Below, one piece after another: positions 32,730-40,252 of a stretch of DNA of 41,151 bases (the first letter of the stretch is position 1; every line of letters begins with the position of its first letter). The notes under the pieces are model-generated. The model ran no database searches, was not told where the DNA came from, and saw nothing but the letters and a program-made list of their open reading frames with translations. The stretch covers positions 2,829 to 43,979 of the forward strand of contig JAKVAQ010000038.1 in assembly GCA_022447665.1 (NCBI GenBank), given 5' to 3'. This DNA comes from Crocinitomicaceae bacterium. Lineage in GTDB: Bacteria; Bacteroidota; Bacteroidia; Flavobacteriales_D; Crocinitomicaceae. Position numbers and translations under genes: made by a program.

Positions 32730-33836
32730 ATGAAAACCTTTCTTGTATACCTATTATTGATTCTTCCGTGCCTGAGTTTTGGAATGGATGAAGAGGATAT
32801 GGCTGAAATGGACGCCTATGAAGCCGAACTTTCTGGTGTTTTAAACGAACTTAGAAATGCTGAAACAGATAATGAGCGTGAAATGCACAATACCGTGCTT
32901 ATTGAAAAGCTGAGAATTATGTTGAGAAAGCCCGGTGTAATGGAGTATCCTTTCGCTGAACTTACTTCAATGTCTACAATATCAGCACCTGACGGAGCAT
33001 TTAGGCTTTTTAATTGGAACGTGGAAAACGAAAGTCAAGTACACAGCCATTATTGTTTTGTTGTAAAACCTGGAAGAAGCAAGAATACGGTTATTGAGTT
33101 AAAGGAAGATAACATTACCATTCCTCGCCATCCTGAGCAAATGTTAACTAGCCAAAACTGGTACGGTGCTTTATACTATAACATCATTCCGATAAAAAAA
33201 GGAAGCAAAACCTTATACACTGTTATGGGGTACGCTGGTAATGATAGATCTACGAATGAGAAGTTGCTAGATGTTTTCTATTTCAAAGGCAAATCATTAA
33301 GAATGGGATATCCCCTATTCCAGGAGTCAAAAGGTTCTTCAGTATTGTTAAAGCGTGTATTTTTTGAATATTCAAACACTGCGTACATGGCTTTAAACAT
33401 GAATGATAAGCTCGGAAGAATTGTATTTGACCACCTTTCACCAGAGAGTCCAAGCATGAAAGGGTTTAGAGAGTATTATGTACCGGACATGTCTTATGAC
33501 GGATATTTTTGGAATGGTTCTCATTGGGAGTATCAAGAAGATGTAATTGCTTATAACGATCCTAATAAAAGATATAAAGCCTACAAACCAGGAAGTTTAT
33601 CAATCAATGACACGACTGATGCTGAGTACATAGACGTTAAGGATAAATGGGAAAATCCGGTTGATAATGCAAACCCAATCGAAAATGGCGGTAATGCTAT
33701 TGCACCGATTGAGACCTATGACCCGAATACGGGTAAAAAGAAGACAAAGAAAAAACGCAATAAACGCACCAAGAAAAGAAGGAATTTATTTGGTCGTAAA
33801 AAAGGTAAACCGCGTTCAGCGATCGGTAACGATTAG
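32730..33836 (+). CDS. Secreted protein with highly basic C-terminal tail
   Basis: A 368-residue exported protein with signal peptide MKTFLVYLLLILPCLSFG. Residues 20-70 are acidic and helical (EEDMAEMDAYEAELSG). Residues 75-290 form a conserved-looking beta-rich domain (FRLFNWNVENESQVHSHYCFVV, NWYGALYYNIIP). The last 30 or so residues are almost wholly Lys/Arg (KKKTKKKRNKRTKKRR). I recognise no function; similar proteins are hypothetical in Bacteroidota. The tail could bind nucleic acid or an anionic surface, or may retain the protein in the envelope. It is followed by apaG about 94 bp downstream. Confidence 0.75.
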   Translation: MKTFLVYLLLILPCLSFGMDEEDMAEMDAYEAELSGVLNELRNAETDNEREMHNTVLIEKLRIMLRKPGVMEYPFAELTSMSTISAPDGAFRLFNWNVENESQVHSHYCFVVKPGRSKNTVIELKEDNITIPRHPEQMLTSQNWYGALYYNIIPIKKGSKTLYTVMGYAGNDRSTNEKLLDVFYFKGKSLRMGYPLFQESKGSSVLLKRVFFEYSNTAYMALNMNDKLGRIVFDHLSPESPSMKGFREYYVPDMSYDGYFWNGSHWEYQEDVIAYNDPNKRYKAYKPGSLSINDTTDAEYIDVKDKWENPVDNANPIENGGNAIAPIETYDPNTGKKKTKKKRNKRTKKRRNLFGRKKGKPRSAIGND

Positions 33837-33930
33837 CTCTTAATTTGGAAAGCTCTCCCAACCAAACCCCACGTTATTACGTTATTATTGTTGAAAAGTG
33901 CATTAAACTTGACTTTATTAAATTTAGATC

Positions 33931-34317
33931 GTGGTAACTGAATTGACATCTGGTGTTAAAATTTCTGTAGAGAATATCTACCGCAAAGATTTATCGAATA
34001 TTGAGTTCAATCAATACTTCTTTAATTACCGCGTTGTTATCGAAAATAAGAATGCATTTGACATTCAATTAAAGTCGCGTTACTGGTACATATTTGACTC
34101 TCTACAAACCCCAAGAGAAGTACAAGGGGAAGGTGTTGTAGGAGAGCAACCCATTCTAAAACCAGGCGAAAAGCACGTTTATGTTAGTGGTTGTGATTTA
34201 AGCAGTGAAATTGGCTACATGAGAGGATTCTACTTATTTGAAAGAGTAGATTTACAAGAGCAATTTCGTGTACAAATTCCACGCTTCACAATGATGGCGA
34301 CATTGAAGATGAACTAG
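33931..34317 (+). CDS. apaG: ApaG protein
   Basis: A 128-residue immunoglobulin-like beta-sandwich protein of the ApaG family. The family is linked by name to Co2+ resistance and Mg2+ efflux, though its biochemical role is unsettled. Conserved segments are FFNYRVVIENKN, QLKSRYWYIFDSL, REVQGEGVVGEQPILKPGE, YVSGCDLSSEIGYMRGFY and FRVQIPRF. The start is a GTG (33931), with no ATG in frame upstream. Confidence 0.95.
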   Translation: MVTELTSGVKISVENIYRKDLSNIEFNQYFFNYRVVIENKNAFDIQLKSRYWYIFDSLQTPREVQGEGVVGEQPILKPGEKHVYVSGCDLSSEIGYMRGFYLFERVDLQEQFRVQIPRFTMMATLKMN

Positions 34318-34322
34318 TCCAC

Positions 34323-34407
34323 TACCCTTTTTCTGGTATTTTTAGCAAATCTCTAATCTTTACCATTTTTAGGGTATTGATAATTCTTTATACTGATTCT
34401 ACTTTTG
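34323..34407 (+). promoter_or_regulatory. Imelysin-operon promoter with two TACC-N8-GGTATT operators
   Basis: TACC (34323-34326), 8 nt, GGTATT (34335-34340) is site 1. TACC (34361-34364), 8 nt, GGTATT (34373-34378) is site 2, which overlaps ATTG (34376-34379) as the -33. A 20-bp spacer leads to TACTTTTG (34400-34407), an exact -7 element. Transcription is expected near 34414 and the first gene starts at 34436. The same arrangement recurs at 39149-39233. Confidence 0.6.
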
Positions 34408-34435
34408 GGCTAAAATTAATTTAAGCGACACCCAA

Positions 34436-35605
34436 ATGAAAAAATTATTCTTAGGAATTTTTGTTGTAACGGCCTTAGGAGCTGTTAGCTGTAAAAAGAA
34501 AAAAGTAAACAATCTTAAAGAAGAGTTTAGAGTAACCTACGCAGACATTGTACATGCTAGTTATGAGGATTCTTACAACAAAGCAGTTGAAATGCAAACT
34601 ACGATCAACTCTTTTGTAGATGCACCTACAGATGCGGGCTTTACGGCATGTAAAAACGCATGGTTAGCTGCACGTGAGCCCTACGGGCAAACAGAGGCTT
34701 ATCGATTTGCAAATGGACCTATTGACGATGCTAATGGACCAGAAGGTGCGTTAAACGCATGGCCATTAGATGAAGGATACATTGATTATGTAGACGGAAT
34801 GGCAATGTCCGGAATTGTTAATGATGGTACGACCACAATAGATGCAGCAACTTTAGCTGGACTAAATGAAGCAGGTGGAGAGAAAAACATATCTATCGGA
34901 TACCATGCTATTGAATTCCTACTTTGGGGACAAGATGATGCAAACACTGCGTTATTGACTCCTGGTCAAAGACCTTATACTGATTACTTGACAACAGGCG
35001 GTACAGCTTCGAACCAAGATCGAAGAGGTGATTATTTAAAAGTAGTAGCTCAAATCCTTGTGGACGATTTAAATTCATTAGTTCAAGAATGGAAAGAAGG
35101 CGGTTCTTACAGAACTTCATTTCTTGCTGAAGATATTGATGTTTCCATCGCCAATATTCTTACAGGAATGGGAGTGCTTTCTAAATCAGAATTAGCCGGT
35201 GAAAGAGTTTTCGTTGCATTGGACAACCAAGATCAAGAAGATGAGCATAGCTGTTTTGCCGATAACACGCACAGAGACATTATATTAAATTTTGTTGGTA
35301 TTCAAAACATCTATAACGGCGCTTACACAAGAGTTGACGGAACAGTAGTTTCAGGAACTTCCTTAGCAGACGTTATAGAAAAACAAGACAAGAAATTGAA
35401 AGAACAGCTAGATGCTGCATTTAGTGCGGCAAATGCAGCTGTCAACGCCATACCTGTTCCTTTTGACAATGCACTAACTTTAGAGACGGCAGGAGGATCG
35501 GGTGCAATAAACACTGCAGTAACTGAACTTCAAGCATTAGGTGATTTAATCGCTGAAATGGGAAGTGAATTAGGATTAACTATTAACACGGCACTGCCTG
35601 AATAA
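34436..35605 (+). CDS. Imelysin family lipoprotein (iron-associated)
   Basis: A 389-residue lipoprotein (MKKLFLGIFVVTALGAVSC, lipobox GAVSC). It carries the imelysin domain (Peptidase_M75-like, now regarded as an iron-uptake family including IrpA and EfeM/EfeO relatives). The family GxHxxE motif is intact as G155-Y-H157-A-I-E160 in GYHAIEFLLWGQDDANT. LLTPGQRPYTDYL follows, and RTSFLAEDIDVSIANILTGMG is another conserved stretch. It is expected in the outer envelope. It is the first gene of a three-gene operon with the di-heme oxidoreductase and a second imelysin, and lies under a strong promoter with operator-like repeats. Confidence 0.92.
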   Translation: MKKLFLGIFVVTALGAVSCKKKKVNNLKEEFRVTYADIVHASYEDSYNKAVEMQTTINSFVDAPTDAGFTACKNAWLAAREPYGQTEAYRFANGPIDDANGPEGALNAWPLDEGYIDYVDGMAMSGIVNDGTTTIDAATLAGLNEAGGEKNISIGYHAIEFLLWGQDDANTALLTPGQRPYTDYLTTGGTASNQDRRGDYLKVVAQILVDDLNSLVQEWKEGGSYRTSFLAEDIDVSIANILTGMGVLSKSELAGERVFVALDNQDQEDEHSCFADNTHRDIILNFVGIQNIYNGAYTRVDGTVVSGTSLADVIEKQDKKLKEQLDAAFSAANAAVNAIPVPFDNALTLETAGGSGAINTAVTELQALGDLIAEMGSELGLTINTALPE

Positions 35606-35608
35606 TAA

Positions 35609-36994
35609 ATGAGAAGTACTTGTTTATTTCTAATAGTACTATTTTTAGTTATAACCGCTTGCTCAAAAGGCAAGCGGTTTTCACGTGTAGATGAATTGAG
35701 TGGAGGTACAAACGGTACTATTTATGATCAAAGCTCCGCAGCTTTTTCTCAAATTATGCCTGCGGCAGATAATCAACAAGAACTTCTCTTTGCGGTTGGA
35801 AATAGCTTTTTTAACCAAAACTGGGTATCATCACCGGCTTCAACAACAGCTAGAGATGGTTTAGGACCCTTATTTAATGCTAAAAGTTGTAGCGCTTGTC
35901 ATTTTAAAGATGGACGTGGGATGCCCTATTTAGGTGCAGGTGATAATTCGAATGGCTTTTTAATTCGTTTGAGCGTTCCTGGTCAAGACGAATTTGGAGA
36001 AAATTTGCCTGAACCAACTTACGGTGGTCAGTTTAATGATTTAGCATTACCAATGGCCACTGATGAAGGTAATATCAATGTGACCTTCGAGTATATTACA
36101 GGCACTTATGACGATGGTACACCTTACGAATTGAGAAAACCTATCTACACATTAGATGATCTTCAATACGGACCTATGGACCCTAACGTGGAGATGTCTC
36201 CTCGAATTGGTCAACAAATGATAGGCTTAGGTCTATTGGAAGCCATTGATGAAAGTACCTTGCTCCGATTTGCTGATGAGAATGACGCCGACGGTGATGG
36301 TATTTCTGGTCGTCCTAATTATGTGTGGGACGTGACAATTGGAGCAACGTCTATTGGGCGATTTGGCTGGAAAGCTAATATGCCAAATTTATTGCAACAA
36401 ACTGCGGGTGCCTTTGTAGGTGATCTCGGAATAAAATCTTATTTATTTTCATCTGAAAATCACACTTCTAATCAATCTACACTTGATGCTTTACCAGATG
36501 GGGGTGTCGAAGAAATTGAGGTAGATGATTTAGGAAAGGTAGTCTTATACGTAAGTTCTTTGGCCGTTCCAGCTAGGAGAAATGCAAAAGACAAGTCGGT
36601 AAAAAAAGGTCACAACATATTTTATGACCTGGGCTGTGTTAAATGTCATATACCAACTATAGAAACAGGTAGCTCGCATGAGTTAACTTATTTAAATAAT
36701 CAAACCATACATCCTTACACAGATCTATTATTACATGATATGGGTGCAGAGTTAAGCGATGGAAGACCTGATTTCCTCGCAACAGGAAATGAATGGAGAA
36801 CTCAACCACTTTGGGGACTGGGACTAATTGAAACTGTTAACGGACATACCTTTTTGCTTCACGACGGAAGAGCGAGAAATATAGAAGAAGCAATTCTTTG
36901 GCACGGAGGTGAAGCTGAACAATCTAAAAATGATTTTAAAGCATTATCAGCTGAAGAAAGGGCTGATTTAATACTATTCTTAAACTCTTTATGA
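35609..36994 (+). CDS. Di-heme oxidoreductase family lipoprotein (DHOR/thiol oxidoreductase type)
   Basis: A 461-residue lipoprotein c-type cytochrome (signal MRSTCLFLIVLFLVITAC). Two heme-binding CxxCH motifs are present, C94-S-A-C97-H98 and C343-V-K-C346-H347, as in the di-heme oxidoreductase family (formerly putative thiol oxidoreductase). GPLFNAKSCSACHFKDGRGMP and PLWGLGLIETVNGHTFLLHDGRA are typical flanks. Family members occur in imelysin operons and are thought to handle electron transfer linked to iron. The substrate is unproven. The ATG lies 3 bp after the first imelysin's stop and overlaps the next gene by ATGA. Confidence 0.92.
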   Translation: MRSTCLFLIVLFLVITACSKGKRFSRVDELSGGTNGTIYDQSSAAFSQIMPAADNQQELLFAVGNSFFNQNWVSSPASTTARDGLGPLFNAKSCSACHFKDGRGMPYLGAGDNSNGFLIRLSVPGQDEFGENLPEPTYGGQFNDLALPMATDEGNINVTFEYITGTYDDGTPYELRKPIYTLDDLQYGPMDPNVEMSPRIGQQMIGLGLLEAIDESTLLRFADENDADGDGISGRPNYVWDVTIGATSIGRFGWKANMPNLLQQTAGAFVGDLGIKSYLFSSENHTSNQSTLDALPDGGVEEIEVDDLGKVVLYVSSLAVPARRNAKDKSVKKGHNIFYDLGCVKCHIPTIETGSSHELTYLNNQTIHPYTDLLLHDMGAELSDGRPDFLATGNEWRTQPLWGLGLIETVNGHTFLLHDGRARNIEEAILWHGGEAEQSKNDFKALSAEERADLILFLNSL

Positions 36995-38016
36995 TGAGAT
37001 ATCTTGCATTTGTACTTCTATTATTTGTTCTCGGAAGCTGTAAAAAGAATCGTTTTAAAAAGAGTGAATTCTTAGAAAGCCTATATGATTTAGAAATAAA
37101 ACCAGAAGTGGAAAATGGTGTATCGGCAATAGAGACTTTTAATACTAGCTGGGCAAATTATGTAGCATCCCCAACCCTAGCGAACTTGGACTTGGTTAAA
37201 ACAGATTTGCAATCTACAGTTCAAAAACTAGAAGAAATTTCAATATTCAATTTAGGAGATGTAAGTAAGACCTACGTTTATAATAGAATGTTTAAAACAA
37301 AGATTGATACCGCCTTATTGATTGATAATTATAATGAGGGAACTACTTTTACCTCTTCCGATGTTACAGGTTTCACAAACCCAACAAAAGGGATATATGC
37401 TCTGGAGTATCTGCTTTACTCCTCCTCTTTTAGAGACTCTACAGAAGTCGTAAAGTTTCAAAGTTTCTTTACTGCAATGCAGGAAAATCTTCTAACTACA
37501 TTTCAAGACTTTCAAACAAACTGGGAAACCTATCGAGGCACATTTATTGAACAAACGGATGAAGGCGTTGGAGGTTCATATAATATCGTGGTGAATCGTG
37601 TAGTTCATGTATTAGAAGATGTAACAAAGAAGAGAATTACAGAACCACTTGATTTAGAAGATCCAATACTAATGCCTGGCTTTAGAAGTAACCAAGGAGT
37701 TTTAAATGTTTTGGCTATTGTAAGTAAACTGAAAAAGGTTTATTATGGTAATGGTCTTTCTGGAGATTTTAATTCAATTTCTGTCAACGTTAGAAAGAAA
37801 AATAAAAAGCTTTCTGAATCTATAGATGAAAAATTTGAAATGGTTGATAACCTAGGACTGGCGTTAACTGAAAATGACACCTATTATTTTGAGACTAGTT
37901 CTGGTGCACTTGATGAATACAACACAGCACTTAAAGAACTTCTTACGCTTATAAAAATTGATGTCATCCAAGAACTAGGAATTATTTTAACTTTCGGTGA
38001 TACAGACGGAGATTAA
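36991..38016 (+). CDS. Second imelysin family lipoprotein
   Basis: A 341-residue lipoprotein (MMRYLAFVLLLFVLGSC). It has imelysin architecture: an N-terminal helical bundle with FNTSWANYVASPTLANLDLVK, NPTKGIYALEYLLYSS in the motif region, and FQDFQTNWETYRGTF later. The GxHxxE motif is changed to G-I-Y-A-L-E, with Tyr in place of His, so iron-binding may differ from the first copy. It starts by ATGA overlap with the di-heme gene (a second ATG at 36994 is also possible). It converges with the 38013 gene, whose TAA overlaps its own in TTAA. Confidence 0.88.
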   Translation: MMRYLAFVLLLFVLGSCKKNRFKKSEFLESLYDLEIKPEVENGVSAIETFNTSWANYVASPTLANLDLVKTDLQSTVQKLEEISIFNLGDVSKTYVYNRMFKTKIDTALLIDNYNEGTTFTSSDVTGFTNPTKGIYALEYLLYSSSFRDSTEVVKFQSFFTAMQENLLTTFQDFQTNWETYRGTFIEQTDEGVGGSYNIVVNRVVHVLEDVTKKRITEPLDLEDPILMPGFRSNQGVLNVLAIVSKLKKVYYGNGLSGDFNSISVNVRKKNKKLSESIDEKFEMVDNLGLALTENDTYYFETSSGALDEYNTALKELLTLIKIDVIQELGIILTFGDTDGD

Positions 38017-39086
38017 ATCCTCTCACGCTTTACTCTTCGTTTTACTGATTTATAATACTCGACCTCACGCGCATTAAATAAACCTCTTATTTTTTGCTTT
38101 CTATTTAAGTTTCTGTCTGTTTGCAAAAAATCAATTACTGCATGCTGCAAATCCTCTGACCACGCCTCGCGATTCTTCAATAGGTCATATAAGTATTGAA
38201 ATGATGTTGGGTCTTCTTGAACGTAAGAGAACATATCCATTATGGTGTTTTCTGCGCATGAATTCATTTGCCAAATTAGGTTAATCTCGAACCTAATATC
38301 ATCATCTCCCTGTTTGAAAATTGTATATATAGCTTTCTGAATATTCGTATCTAAAACTTCTTCTGCACTTAATTTGGGAAGTGTTCTCATGATCAAGCTA
38401 TTGTCAAGAGCAATTAGCTTATCTGCAAACATTTGCAAATCAGTCTCTTTTTTATACTTCATCAACGCGTATAGACTTCCTTGTTCTGAGTTAGAAGAAA
38501 TTAATTCATCTGGATTCTGAGAGTTCAATAATACAGATTTAGTATGGCTTGCCATCATCTTCTTCTTATCATGCGCCAAATGCCATAACCGCACCGAAGT
38601 ATACAAAGCACCTGGAATGTAGGACCCTTCAGGCATTAATGTTGTTGGTCCAGTTATACCATCAACTTCTTCATCTTCTGAAACATGAGTAGAGTCTACG
38701 TGGAACATCTCCTCTAAATAATCTACCGTATATTTCTTAATAACACTGAAGCTATCCTGCATAATCAAATCAAGCAAAACATATTCTCTCTTAGTAAAAG
38801 GCTCATGTTCTGTTTTGGTCAGTATCTCCTCGCCTGGCATTTCGTATTTCCAATAATTACCATCCAAGTCCCAGTAAATATGAATTTTAACTGGTAAACA
38901 TTCAGAGGTGTTACAAACAGGTGTAAATACATCTGCCCAATAATATGAAGGAATATTTTCCTTATTTCTACCTAGCTGAATTACATTCCCGTATTTATCC
39001 AATTCTATTTCAGTATTAGAGGCCAATTCATTCACTTCAAAAGCGAGTAAGAAAAATGAAAATAGTAGAGGAAAAAATTTGATCAT
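38013..39086 (-). CDS. Exported hypothetical protein
   Basis: A 357-residue protein with a hydrophobic N-terminal signal (MIKFFPLLFSFFLLAFEVNEL). Residues 30-110 contain SYYWADVFTPVCNTSECLPV and KIHIYWDLDGNYWKYEMPG, which look like a Cys-containing beta domain. Residues 180-340 are helical and repeat-like (HDKKKMMASHTKSVLLN, SLYALMKYKKETDLQMF, IQKAIYTIFKQGDD). It lies inside the iron/heme region but on the opposite strand. The gene start faces the operator-rich divergent region at 39134-39233. In Bacteroidota such proteins occur next to cytochrome or HmuY-type genes. The function is unknown. Confidence 0.75.
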   Translation of the reverse strand: MIKFFPLLFSFFLLAFEVNELASNTEIELDKYGNVIQLGRNKENIPSYYWADVFTPVCNTSECLPVKIHIYWDLDGNYWKYEMPGEEILTKTEHEPFTKREYVLLDLIMQDSFSVIKKYTVDYLEEMFHVDSTHVSEDEEVDGITGPTTLMPEGSYIPGALYTSVRLWHLAHDKKKMMASHTKSVLLNSQNPDELISSNSEQGSLYALMKYKKETDLQMFADKLIALDNSLIMRTLPKLSAEEVLDTNIQKAIYTIFKQGDDDIRFEINLIWQMNSCAENTIMDMFSYVQEDPTSFQYLYDLLKNREAWSEDLQHAVIDFLQTDRNLNRKQKIRGLFNAREVEYYKSVKRRVKRERI

Positions 39087-39133
39087 AAGGACGAAAATAC
39101 AGAACGTATTTTTTTTTGATGTAACCCAAAAAG

Positions 39134-39233
39134 GGTATTTTAATAAAATACCAGAAATGTGGTATTTTAAGTGTTTACAGGGCTTATACCACGTTTTAGG
39201 TATTCCATATTAACAACTCACCATGTAGATTTG
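39134..39233 (+). promoter_or_regulatory. DUF6607/HmuY promoter with palindrome and two TACC-N8-GGTATT operators
   Basis: Site 1 is TACC (39149-39152), N8, GGTATT (39161-39166). Site 2 is TACC (39187-39190), N8, GGTATT (39199-39204). A 21-bp gap follows, then TAGATTTG (39226-39233), an exact -7 match. A perfect 9-bp-arm palindrome GGTATTTTAATAAAATACC (39134-39152) supplies the site 1 TACC. The layout copies that of 34323-34407. The divergent gene at 39086 may also be affected. Confidence 0.6.
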
Positions 39234-39249
39234 TCCAAAAATTTTTCTG

Positions 39250-40173
39250 ATGAATCGAATTGAAATTTTATTATCACTATTCGCATTATGCGGTAGTCTT
39301 TTTTCTATAGCTCAAGACAATAAAAAAGAGTTAGACAAAGAATCTATTAAATCTATGTGTGGTTGTTTTGAAATCGATTTTGATTATACCGAAACATTTA
39401 GTCCTGACACCAATTATCAATTCCACAAGGATTATCACGCTCATGCTGACGCGGAATATGCGTTTGTAGTTGAAGAGGATGAAAACCATATCGTCATTCA
39501 ACATCTACTAATTATTGGAGATGAGATGATTATCAAGCATTGGCGTCAAGATTGGATTTACGAAAACACTGAGTTTTGGGAATACGATAATGACTTTGCC
39601 TGGAAATACGTGAAGAAATCAGAGGAGGAAGTTACAGGACAGTGGACGCAAAAAGTATATCAAGTAGACGACAGTCCTAGATACCAAGGTTCAGGAACGT
39701 GGGTACATGTTGATGGAAAACATTATTGGGAAAGTACTTCTTACTCTCCTTTACCTAGAAGAGAATATTCGAAAAGAAGCGATTATAACATACTAGTTCG
39801 TGGGAATAGACACGAAGTAACCGATTATGGATGGCTTCATGAACAAGACAATTCTAAACTACTACGTAATGAAAATGGAGATAAGATATTAGCTCAAGAA
39901 AAAGGATACAACAAGTACTATTCTCAACCAGTATCGAAATGTCAAGCCGCTATTGAATGGTGGGAGAAAAATGAAGAATTCTGGGCGATGGTAAGAGGTC
40001 AATGGGATGTGATATTCTCAGACAAAAAAGATCTAACAATGAAAAAATTTGTAGAAGAGAAAATGATGTGGGAAGAAGTTTTCGGCCTAGGGTCACAATT
40101 TAGTGAAGGAGAAATCAAGAAAAAAGCTGCTAAAGCAGGAGTGATCGATGTTATCGATAAGTTCACTGTTTAG
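39250..40173 (+). CDS. DUF6607 family secreted protein
   Basis: A 307-residue protein with signal peptide MNRIEILLSLFALCGSLFSIAQ. The mature N-terminus has the family's ESIKSMCGCFEIDFDYTETF (two close Cys). DWIYENTEFWEYDNDFAWKYV and GQWTQKVYQVDDSPRYQGSGTWVHV are rich in Trp and Tyr, and a WWEKNEEFWAMVRGQWDVIF segment lies near the C-terminus. DUF6607 proteins are uncharacterised, but I recall them beside TonB receptors and HmuY-type heme proteins. It starts with ATG 17 bp after an exact -7 element and is followed by the HmuY-like gene. Confidence 0.82.
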   Translation: MNRIEILLSLFALCGSLFSIAQDNKKELDKESIKSMCGCFEIDFDYTETFSPDTNYQFHKDYHAHADAEYAFVVEEDENHIVIQHLLIIGDEMIIKHWRQDWIYENTEFWEYDNDFAWKYVKKSEEEVTGQWTQKVYQVDDSPRYQGSGTWVHVDGKHYWESTSYSPLPRREYSKRSDYNILVRGNRHEVTDYGWLHEQDNSKLLRNENGDKILAQEKGYNKYYSQPVSKCQAAIEWWEKNEEFWAMVRGQWDVIFSDKKDLTMKKFVEEKMMWEEVFGLGSQFSEGEIKKKAAKAGVIDVIDKFTV

Positions 40174-40190
40174 CTGATAACAAGTTCCAT

Positions 40191-40216
40191 GAGGGAGGAA
40201 ACTCCCTCTATTTTTT
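40191..40216 (+). terminator. Rho-independent terminator after DUF6607 gene
   Basis: GAGGGAG (40191-40197), loop GAAA and CTCCCTC (40202-40208), then TATTTTTT. The stem is perfect with a GNRA tetraloop and the T-tract follows. It would partly separate the DUF6607 gene from the HmuY-like gene, perhaps setting their relative levels. Confidence 0.88.
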
Positions 40217-40252
40217 AATCAGTTATTTATAATTAGTCTAAATAAAAATAAA

